Below are positions 1 through 8,832 of a stretch of 64,000 bases of DNA, in pieces. Position numbers and translations under genes: made by a program. This DNA is from Planoprotostelium fungivorum (taxonomy: Eukaryota > Evosea > Variosea > Cavosteliida > Cavosteliaceae): the NCBI GenBank assembly GCA_003024175.1, contig MDYQ01000082.1, forward strand, positions 39,339 to 103,338, in the 5' to 3' direction. Positions within the stretch are counted from its first letter, which is position 1, and every line of letters starts with the position of its first letter. The notes under the pieces are model-generated. The model was not told the origin of the DNA. It was given only the letters and a program-made list of their open reading frames with translations, and did no database searches.

Positions 1-1205
1 CCATCATGACGACACGATGGCTGATGTGCGAAGGTATGGGCCTGAATCTGAACATCAGGAGAATCATCTTCTCTTCCATAGCGAAATTCGACGGAAACGA
101 GACGAGAACCCTCTCAGCATCAGAGGTCAAACAGATCGCAGGTGATGGTTCACGTTTCTTGGAATCTCTATCTGAAATCGATTCAGGAAGAGCGGGGAGG
201 TACATGTCCATCTATTCGTCCGGTGAAGTGACGAGGTGATCGATGATGAGATGATGTGATGTCTGAGGTATCGCAGTTTCACTCCGGGCGAAAATGAATA
301 CATCAAGAAATGTTTAGAGAGCCAGATAGAGCCTTTGGAATCGGCAGGTACTGTCCATCACATCCATTACATCGTGATGATCGTCTCGCAGGTCTTGCAC
401 CCAACTACGAGCACTTAGAGATGTTTTCAACTTGCATGCATCGACATCACAGGTAACATCTCGTTCTTCATCGTCCCTCATCTTCTTCAGATTCTCACGT
501 CTCATCGAAAAGTTTATGGAGATTGCAACCTTATCGACCTCTTATTTCATGTGCGACCATTCAGAGATGTTGGTGATCGCATCTGCCATCGAGACTGTCC
601 CGATGAGTCTGAAGGATCGATACACGTTCTGCACTGCACCTGTAGACACCGATTCACCCATGACGATGTCTTATCTGACAATGGTGATTGCACGATGAAA
701 CGTACAAAGATTGATCGGATGATGCAGTATGCAGGAGACTATTCGTATAGTCCTTATGTACCATTGAATGTATCGGTGAAGAAGCTGAGTTTCCCTAATC
801 CAAAGATGGAGATCAAAGAGTTGGAGGTGAGTCCAAACTGAGAGATGGTGATGTTGATCCGATCATCAGATGTACCACAACATCTGCGACCTCTACGTGT
901 GGCTTTCTTTCCGTTTCCATGAATTCACTGAGAGAGACAAGGCACAACAGACAAAGATGACCATCGTCCAACGGATTAGAAAGTGTCTAGCCTCTCTCGA
1001 TGAGACAGACGCCAGCAAGGTGAAATGAGACGATGACGATCACAAAATGAGCCCTGACTGATGTGATGTGCAGTATGTCTTGTCCGAGAAGATCAGACTG
1101 CGTCTCTCGAGGCCCAAGAAATCACACAAGAAGTCCGGACGACACGGCAAACGCAACTCGTTCGATGATGGTCTCGATGGCGATGCAGATTTCGACGACC
1201 TATAA
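1..1205 (+). CDS. SUPV3L1: Mitochondrial ATP-dependent RNA helicase SUV3, 3' part
   Basis: The 5' end lies outside the window. After splicing, the first exons give the helicase motif VI stretch VKQIAGRAGRY, with an intron (142-186) inside it, then a GEVT segment. Next come the SUV3-specific blocks: [17 protein letters not shown], a SYFMCDH stretch, and [16 protein letters not shown], which closely match the C-terminal domain of the SUV3/SUPV3L1 family. The C terminus is basic, rich in Lys/Arg/Ser, and ends in an acidic patch before a TAA stop. The family unwinds RNA and DNA in mitochondria and works with the RNA degradation machinery. At least six short introns are seen. The identity rests on several conserved blocks in the right order; the DExH motifs I-III cannot be seen here. 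Confidence 0.93.
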
Positions 1206-1265
1206 ACATCGACCGCTACCTCTTCATCCATCATCTACACCGTTGTAGATCATCAAAATCCGATT

Positions 1266-2547
1266 TTATCGTGAATTGTTTCTCTGAGACTTGCCCGGGC
1301 GCTTGGCGGGTGCCTTCTTCTTCTTCTGCAACCTGTCCATGCGTTACTCTCAAGTGCATCCTCTATAACTCACGGTGCAGACTGTCTCGGGGCCTTGAAG
1401 GTGGCAGAAGATTCCGCCGTGTTCCTCTTATCACCGCTCCTCCTGCCTGGCGTCTTGAACTTCTCTGCCTTTCTATCCTTTCTCGTCATCTTCTTTCTCT
1501 TGCTATCTGGTTGTCCGTCGTTGCTGATGATGATGTCAGATGGAGATGGAAGATGGAACGTGATGTCACCTGTCGAACCTTCTCTTCTTCGATGCCTTCT
1601 TGTCTTCTGTGGAGGCGGAGGCGGCGGGGAAGCCGTCTGCTCCTTCTTCTTCCAAAACTGGATGTCATTAGACATGGACATTACGGATGCAACGAGAAGA
1701 TGACTCACCACTGGATTTGACTCTGACCTTCTCCTTCTTCTTCTCGTCTTGTTTTTCCAGTCTCTTCTGTGCCTGCAACTTCTTTCCAAACTTCTTCATG
1801 TCTCTCTGCTTCCTTCTGTCTTCCGAGGCTTCGATGTTCTTCTTTGTATTCAACAGGTTAGATTTGATCTGATGTCATTCAGCACATCTTCTTCATCACA
1901 CGACAGATTACCTTCTTCATGGTTTCATCTGATTTAAGCATCTCGGCGAAATAATCTGTCGGTCTCCTGAATGAGATCTTGTGTTTGTGTAAGAGCTCAA
2001 CTGCTCTCGATGTGGCCTCCAAGGTAGAGGCGTAGCTGAAGGATCAGAAGGTGTTGGGTTGAAATGGACTCACAATCTCTTCTCTCTCTCCAGATCGTCT
2101 TGGACATCTTCGATGACAAAGGGCTTGACGGTGTTGATGCTGAGTGATTCTTCCCACGACAGGTCCTTACCACCTGGCATTTTCACCTTCATCTCCTCCG
2201 CGATGAGAGCCAGATCAGACTGAACGTGTGTCAGCGGACACGTCGAATCCAAGGTGAGCGTATATCGGTGAGATGGGATGATATGAGAAATGTGATCACA
2301 AGATCATCACCTGTTTGTAAACGACTGGCTCCTTCTTTTGGTTTCTGACACGGTTGAGAGCCTCCAGTTCTTTGAGAAATTCGGTCTCCTCTATCTCCAG
2401 CTCGTCTTCTCCAGCAGATCCATCATCCGAATCACCCCCACCATTCTCCACCTCTTCTCCTGCATCTTCTTCCTCTTCGTCATCCTCTAATAACGCCTCG
2501 AAGTCCTCCTCATTAACCTCCTCTTCTTGTTGCTTCTTCTTAGGCAT
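1266..2547 (-). CDS. EBP2: rRNA-processing protein EBP2
   Basis: EBP2 (EBNA1BP2) is a nucleolar factor needed for 27S pre-rRNA processing and 60S subunit assembly. The N terminus is highly acidic (start MPKKKQQ, then Glu/Asp runs). A central exon carries the family signature RRPTDYFAEMLKSDETMKK. Further on are the KKFGKKLQAQKRLEKQ helix and a basic C terminus ending in KRPGKSQRNN, as in known EBP2 proteins. The gene has about five introns and its stop is about 60 bp from the convergent SUV3 stop. The start at 2547 is the first ATG of the acidic exon. It is divergent from the PH-domain gene at 2661, so the two probably share a promoter of roughly 110 bp. Confidence 0.93.
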
Positions 2548-2660
2548 TCTTTCTTGTGTCTCAACTGAAATTCTCAATTTTTTTCCTTTTCAGCGTTGTA
2601 GATGAACTGAACTGCTTTCCCGCTCATGTTGGGATTCAACAAGGCGCATCATCAAGACAG

Positions 2661-3313
2661 ATGGAAGGGTCTAAAAAGTACAAGGGAGAGAGCTTGGGAG
2701 TCATAGCGGATGTATCTACAGATTACGTCAAACAGGCCAGGAAGATCGTGAAACCCAGAAAGGAGATGAACATCACATTGGAGAAAGATGGTAATGGGAT
2801 AGACGATTCAAAGAGTGATGAGATACAGAGTGGGGGAATATCACTCTGTGTGTCTGCCCTCAGAAGGGAAAGGGAGGTAAAATGGAATCATACAAGGTGA
2901 AGATCGTGTTAGATTGGATCACGAGATGACACGGAGACAGCTGGAGGACAACATCACGAAAGTCTTTCGAAAGTTTGAGAGCGAGGGAAAATCTAGCGTC
3001 CAATTGAAGACGCCCAGTCTCGTCATCCTATTGTCCAGAGCGAATCCGGCAGCTTCTTTAAAGAAGGTGAGTCGACGTCGTCACTTGTTTCCATGCGATG
3101 TTGAATCGATGTCAGATGTTGGACGTGATCGAATTGATCAAAACCGATCCGGAGGAAGCCAGAACTATCGAGTTGTTTAATGATGGTGATGAGAGCAACG
3201 AAGAGGAGGAAGAAGCGGCAGAGGTGAACGGAGAGGGAGAAGAACAAGCAGATGAGAAAGGAGAGAAACAAGGAGAAGAGAAAGGAGAAGAACAGGGAGA
3301 AGAGGAGGAATGA
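2661..3313 (+). CDS. Free-standing PIF1/LRR1-type PH domain protein with acidic tail
   Basis: With introns at 2791-2828, 2897-2940 and 3067-3115 the frame stays open. It gives a domain with the pattern KGKGGKMESYKLEDNI, then KVFRKFESEGKSSVQL, then a LILSRAN-like strand and a LKKMLDVIELI helix. This matches the pleckstrin-like fold at the N termini of PIF1 helicases and of LRR1, the cullin-2 substrate receptor. Here the domain stands alone. No helicase motifs or leucine-rich repeats follow; the protein ends in about 45 residues that are mostly Glu, Lys, Gly and Gln. The family assignment comes from recalled motif similarity and needs a profile search. The function is unknown; a role in protein or DNA contacts at replication forks would be a guess. 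The start chosen is the first in-frame Met of exon 1. Confidence 0.7.
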
Positions 3314-3596
3314 TGATGTGATGTCTTTGAAAGACATCATCGCATCCACTCTGTTACATTATGTACACGATAAATCTATGTAGCACGTGATGACGATGAT
3401 GTCTGTGGTGTTGTGTCGTCCATCTCAGCTGTGCTCTACATGTCTCAGATCTATATCGGACAAGATCGAGCGAAAACGTTGTAGTTTGACAATTAGCAGA
3501 TCTGCGCGGCAACCGCATTTATTGATCCTACCCGATCACAACAACCGCAGCATCGGAAGCCCCCTCAGAGGCCACCTATCATCGACAGGAGCAGCT

Positions 3597-4637
3597 ATGT
3601 CTTTAGTGGATAAACTCAAGGGGTTCATCCCCAAGCCATTCGATAAGGAGGACGATGTGTGGGCCGCCCTGTGGAGAGGAGCTCTATCCGAGTTCTTCGC
3701 CACCATGATCTTTGTCTTCGTCGGATGTGGTTCCGTTCTGGCCGTCAATGTGCCCACTCTGGGAGGTAGAGAGATCTCTTCTGCAGCAGAGATTGCAATT
3801 GCATTGGCTCACGGTTTCACCATCATGGTCCTCGTCTATTCAGTCGGAGAGGTCAGTGGAGGTGAGTGTCAAATCCATTATGCGAAATCACACGTCTTAA
3901 TGGGATGCAGGACACATCAACCCCGCCGTCACATGGGCTTGTATGATCACTCGCAAGATCAGCATCTTACGTTTCGTCGTCTACTGGATCGCCCAATTAC
4001 TCGGTTCCATCGCTGGTGCCGCAGCCGTATGGGGCATCACCCCAGGAGAACTCAACTCGGGTTCCATCGGTTTCCATGAGGTCAACTCTTCTCTGCCCGT
4101 GTCGAGAGGTCTATTGGCAGAGGTCTACTTCACATTCGTCTTCCTCTTTGTCGTCTTTGCCACTGCCATTTCCCCATTCGCAGGAAAGATGGCGCCCATG
4201 AGTGGAAGTGGAGCCACTGGTCCAGGTAAGCTCACACCATTTGCTGTGGGTATGACCATTCTCGTCCTCCATCTGGTCGGTATCCCCATCACGGGTGCCT
4301 CCATGAACCCCGCCAGATCCTTCGGCCCCGCAGGTGAAGATCGACACTGTCCATATCATCGTGTGTGATTCTGAAATCACATGACAGTCGTCGCTGGACA
4401 TTGGGATCATCACTGGGTCTACTGGCTCGGCCCTCTCTGTGGATCCACCATGGCTGCCATCGTCGCTGAGATCCTCTTCCTCTCTAGACCCGACATTCTT
4501 TTCCGTGTCACCACTGGAGAGCAGCCTGCAACGACCGCCAAGAGTGAGCGACACGTACCATGATGATGAGCGTCTAACGAGAGACAGTCGGCTCTCAGGA
4601 CTACGCCATCATGAAGGAGGAAGATGGTCTGAGATAA
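3597..4637 (+). CDS. Aquaporin (MIP family water/solute channel)
   Basis: This is a membrane channel with the full MIP signature. The first NPA box is GHINPAVTWA, split by the intron at 3862-3910. The second is SMNPARSFGPA, just before the intron at 4334-4387, and carries the selectivity-filter Arg after NPA. Six hydrophobic helices can be traced, including SEFFATMIFVFVGCG (TM1) and a final helix in the exon after 4387. A third intron (4544-4587) precedes the short hydrophilic C terminus ending DGLR. The start at 3597 (MSLVDKLKGF) gives a normal ~290-residue protein. An upstream in-frame Met at 3390 would add a Ser/Arg-rich leader that family members lack. Water versus glycerol selectivity cannot be decided by eye. 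An AATAAA occurs at 4659. Confidence 0.95.
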
Positions 4638-5203
4638 ACAGCTCGATGATGCACCGGAATAAAACATATATAGAATCGAGTCTGATGTGATTACCAACGT
4701 GGACGATGATTGCATTTCCATCTGTAGAATCTATGGGAATATTCTCTTGCACGTGAGATCACGGGCACACACGATGAGAGGGGGACGTATACTATGTACA
4801 TCTATCAGACGTATTCACGTCCACAATGAGTGTCCACATCGTCACGATGTCTTCATCGTTAATAGTCTGTGGACGTTCGTGGAACTCTTGACCATCTTAT
4901 CTTAGCATCTGTCAGCGAATTAGAAGGGAACCCGTGAGTTCTCATGTGCTGCTGCTGCGGAGAATTCGTTCGATTTCCTACGTACTTTCTATCTGAGAAT
5001 GGCTTAACGTATCCGTTCCGCGTAATTAACGCGATTCATTCTCACTACGCTTCTCCCAACCCACAGCCACAAACTACACGAACACACGCAAGCAACACCA
5101 ACACCACCTTACACGTAAAAAAACAAGGTATAGAACCTGACCTGACTCCATCGTGTCTGCTGACACCTTCGAATCGACGCGCGATTCTGATCGCATTTTA
5201 CAG
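4638..5203. other. Intergenic stretch, no gene seen
   Basis: This covers the 3' flank of the aquaporin and the 5' flank of the next gene. It has short open frames on the plus strand with no domain character. The A/C-rich stretch around 5060-5130, just upstream of the next start, looks like a leader or promoter. Confidence 0.5.
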
Positions 5204-6265
5204 ATGAGCTCAGAGAACGCCAAAGGAATTATCATGGGAGGAGCCGCCCTGGGAGCCGTAGCTCTCGGCTACCTCTGGAACAAGAACCACAATGAAGTCG
5301 CCGCCGAGGAGACCACCGTCGTAGAGGAGAAGCTCCCCACCTTGAACGCCGCCCCCATCGCTTCACCCATCACCAACGGTGCCATCGTTGAGAAGAGTGA
5401 GTGTCCATCGATCTGCAAAATGGAAACTGATGGAAACATGTAGAAGTGGAGATCATCGAGGAGCCCACCTACGCCGCCGCCGAGCTGTGCTCAGAGTTGA
5501 ACCCCGCCGTTAACATCCGCCAGGAGAAGGTCGGAGCCGCCGTCGTCGAGGAGCTCGCACCCATCGTCCAAGAGGTGCACATTAATCGTGTCCAATGTGA
5601 TTTCATCTCACACATATGCAGGTCGTTCACCCCGTCGAGATCGACGAGGTACAGCCCGTCGTCCACAGAGAGATCAAGCAGACTGAGGTGCACCAAGTCA
5701 CCCAGCCCATCTACGACTCATACACCGCCCCCGTCAAGGAGTTCAACCGCGAGCTCTCCGCCGAGGTCCGCCCCACCCTCATAGAGGACAGGTGAGAGAA
5801 CATGTGATATGATGGTCCGTGATCTGATGGAACATGTCAGCTCCCTCTTTGAGAAGGATCTGGCCGCCGGTTACGAAAAGTCCAGCCTGGCTGTCGATGC
5901 CACCCGCCACGAGACTCTCGTCAAGCCCGCCATCATCGAGACCGAAGTCAAGAAGGACATCATCGAGATCATCCAACCCGTCATCCACAGAGACACCGTC
6001 GCCACCACCGTTGTCCACACCGCCGCCCCCATCTACGAGAAGGTGAGACATCATCTCCATCCTCTAAAGATGCATCCACGATGGTGTCTGATGGAACGTG
6101 CAGTTGGTCGAGAAGCCAGTCCTCGTCCGTGAGGTCCTCCCCCCCGTTGTCATGAGCCACGAGGAAGTTGAGGCCAAGTTGGCAAAGTTCAACCAGCTGA
6201 AGGTTGAGGAGAGCAAGGGTCGTCTGCCCTCAGTTGACACCCCTCTGGCCGGAAAGCAACTCTGA
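5204..6265 (+). CDS. Valine/proline/glutamate-rich repeat-like protein with N-terminal hydrophobic segment
   Basis: The start MSSENAKGIIMGGAALGAV gives a Gly/Ala-rich hydrophobic segment (residues about 7-24) that could be a membrane anchor. The rest is built of related phrases such as VVHPVEIDEVQPVVHREI, TQPIYDSYTAPV, IIQPVIHRDTVATTVVH and PVLVREVLPPVV. This spacing (an Ile/Val-Gln/His-Pro-Val/Ile core with charged flanks) resembles the fungal allergen-like family of hydrophilic proteins in which His/Gln-rich phrases surround PV/PI dipeptides. That link is an inference. Four introns of about 45-60 nt are seen, the last exon running to TGA at 6263-6265. Codon use is strongly C-ending, which suggests high expression. 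No enzymatic motif is present. Confidence 0.75.
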
Positions 6266-6457
6266 ATATAAACGATCTACTTTGTGAATGATGCATCATT
6301 GTCCATGTGATGCACGAGGATGAAACCACGCGTGAGAATGTCTTCGTTGCAGTCGTTATTTGTATCTGTGTCATTGTGGCGGTGTGTGGAAGAGAATTGG
6401 AAGTCAAGTTCAATTGATGAACAAAAATGACTGAGCGTGAACGGAATCGTTGGGAAG

Positions 6458-6491
6458 GGCAAAAGATGAGTAACGTTACTCATCTTTTGCC
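6458..6491. repeat. Perfect 34-bp palindrome at gene ends
   Basis: Two 17-nt arms with no spacer are exact reverse complements (left arm GGCAAAAGATGAGTAAC). The palindrome abuts the stop codon of the minus-strand gene beginning at 6492 and lies 193 bp after the plus-strand stop at 6265. It would fold as a hairpin in either transcript. Its role is unknown; a 3'-end or protein-binding site is possible. Confidence 0.9.
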
Positions 6492-7285
6492 TCACGGTGA
6501 TTTTATATTCGGCGGCACGGTCTGATGACATTCCAGCATCGAATCGATATAGTCTTCCAAATAGGGGTCCCAGTGTGTGCTGTCGTCTCCATCGACCTCA
6601 ACTTTTGTCTCCTCACGTTCACGTTCTTTCGCCTCATCTTCATTGTCTACGGCTGTGCGGGGTGTCGATGATCTTTGGAGGTAATCGTCAGCGACAAGCT
6701 TGACCAGATCGGGGAGGCGCGTGTCAGCTGGGTTGATCGAGCTCAAGTTAGAGTTAGGTGGGGGGGTCTGTTTCGGACGATATTCTATAAATTGCCACGT
6801 CTGAGAGTCCTCGAGATAGCTGACCTGATACCGATCGGTGAGATAATGATGACGGTGATTATGTCCCTCTGATGTCTCTTCATCTCCTCACCTGACGACA
6901 GAGTCGAATCTCTCCAATTTCAGAGTATGAATATCTTCTTAACATCTTCCCCATGTTCGTGACGCCTCTAGATGGTTTCCAATAATATCCGTCTGATTTG
7001 GCCGATGGAATGAACTGTCCACGGAATAGATAGCAACAAGAGAAAGATGAAGACGCAACATCGACCTCTGTTGCAATGTCAGAGCCGTGTGTGCATGTGC
7101 ATCGTCACGACCTCACCTGACACATTAAAACGAGTGGTTCTGTACATGTTATCGAGAGGAGAAGGGGCAGAAGATGCTACCAGCACCAACAGTCGACGAA
7201 CAAATAGATTCCACTCTCGGCTGTCCCACTGCATGTCCCCCGTCTCTAAAAAGTTTCTGTAGCGCTGTCGCAAAGACAGAGCCAT
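6492..7285 (-). CDS. Tandem paralogue A of an unrecognised family
   Basis: Three exons (7117-7285, 6892-7067, 6492-6824) give a protein of about 225 residues with no family I recognise. Landmarks are a WDSREWNLFVRRLL helix near residue 20, a CCYLFRGQF strand, the block DGYYWKPSRGVTNMGKMLRR, then IRLCRQ and a WQFIEYRPK strand. The C-terminal half is charged and ends with the phrase HWDPYLEDYID. The neighbour at 7578-8340 has the same exon layout and the same landmarks, so the two arose by tandem duplication. The aromatic and basic DGYxWKPSRG block hints at nucleic-acid or ligand binding, but that is speculative. The stop lies directly beside a perfect palindrome. Confidence 0.75.
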
Positions 7286-7577
7286 GTAAAGAATGACCCT
7301 GCTGTTTTAGCTCGAGCCAAAAAATAGACTGAACCTTATTTCGTGTGAACGAACACCTCAGTGTTTGACTGACTTCACCCGCCTGCACTCAATCTAGTTT
7401 CGAGAACGCTGACAGCTTCCGTAACATTTACCGTCATCGGTATGACCCTGCTACAATATGGGGTCAATCAGCTGCACGTGACATTGCAGAATGTCATCCA
7501 TTGGATGAATGTTACTGGATGTAGGACGTCGACGTTCGGCATTATATCAGCACCGAGCGAACACTCTTGTAGAAAAG

Positions 7578-8340
7578 TCAATCTGGTGGATTTATATATG
7601 GCGACCAAGACTCATTTGAAACCATTATGGCTCGAATGTAATCTTCCAGATAAGGATCCCACGGCGTGTTATAGTATTCATCATCGTCTTCCTTCGGGCC
7701 GTCTCCGTTCGTCACGATCATGTGGGGTGTCGTCGATCGATGGAGGTAGTCTTCTGCCACCATCTTTACGAGTTCATGCAGCTGCGTTCCGGCAGGATTG
7801 ACGGTGCTGAAGATCAAATCAGGCACGGGATTCTGCTTGTACCGATATTCCACAAATTGCCATTGAGAACCCTCGAGATAGCTGACCTGTCCCGATCGAT
7901 GAGAATGTGATGATGTCGATGCGACCTAGGTGATCGTCGCCAACACACCTGACGACAGAGTCGAATGTTGCCATTCTCAGAGTAAGCGTACCTCCTCAGC
8001 ATCTTCCCCATGTTGGTGACGCCTCTGCTTGGCTTCCAGAAGTAACCGTCTGTCTTAGCAGAAGGCGTGAACTGTCCACGGAATAGATAGCAACAGGGAA
8101 ATGCACAAACCTCGTCGTCGGTCTCCTCTATATGTCGGTCAGGGACGGTGCACCTCCGCATGCATCACCTGCCGCCACGTTCAACCGAATGGTTCGATAG
8201 ACGTTGATGGGAGGTGGTGCGGATGCTGCTGAGACGATAGACAGCAGACGTCTTATGAACAGATTCCACTCTCGGCTGTCCCACCGTATGTCCCCCGTAG
8301 TTAGGAAGGTTCGGTAGCGCTCTCGCAGTGAAGAAGGCAT
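7578..8340 (-). CDS. Tandem paralogue B of an unrecognised family
   Basis: This is homologous along its length to the gene at 6492-7285. It has the start MPSSLRERYRTFL, the helix WDSREWNLFIRRLL, the block DGYFWKPSRGVTNMGKMLRR, the phrase NIRLCRQ, and the C-terminal WDPYLEDYIR. By eye the conserved blocks are around 70% identical; the acidic C-terminal spacers differ. Splice positions are equivalent (the first donor lies just after the NVAA/NVS codons). About 290 bp separate the copies. In-frame Met codons lie further upstream, but the paralogue comparison favours 8340 as the start. Function unknown. Confidence 0.72.
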
Positions 8341-8832
8341 TGGTCTGTGACTCGTGCTGCCGTTCTCTCGTCGGGCCGAGAGGGGGATTGATCCTCGGCA
8401 TCCGGAAAATTTCACCCTTCCCGGGTGGCTGCCTCTATCATTCGCTCGAATTGGTGTTGAGAATACAGACAAATCACGAGCTTCTATAGGTGGTCCTGTC
8501 ATTGCAAATTTGAGCGGATACCTTCGTCTGTCACAAATTGCAGTGCTCATTATTGGATATCATACGATTGTCCTCTCTACTGGCACACTGGGGTATACAG
8601 ATGTGAGAAGTCACTCCTGTGGCGAGCATCGTGCTTATTCAGTGACATAGGACCAGCCAGACAGAGGGTTCAGTGTTCAGCGCGTAGATGAACTACAGAA
8701 GACTTCTCAACGGCTGAATGTCCATGGTAACTTGCGTCATATCGCACTATATCTGTTAAACCGTGTCAACGTCACGAGAAGAAGAGACAGTAGAGAAACA
8801 ATCAAGAAGATTTATGTCATCAGAATAAGACT
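8341..8832. other. Intergenic stretch, no gene seen
   Basis: This is upstream flank of the paralogue pair and 3' flank of the glycoside hydrolase. Only open frames without family character are present. The region has mixed composition with no repeat that I can see. Confidence 0.5.

Noticed and set aside
7442-7801. 119-codon plus-strand frame across the paralogue pair
   Set aside because: It is antisense to the last exon of paralogue B, whose homology to paralogue A proves the minus-strand reading.
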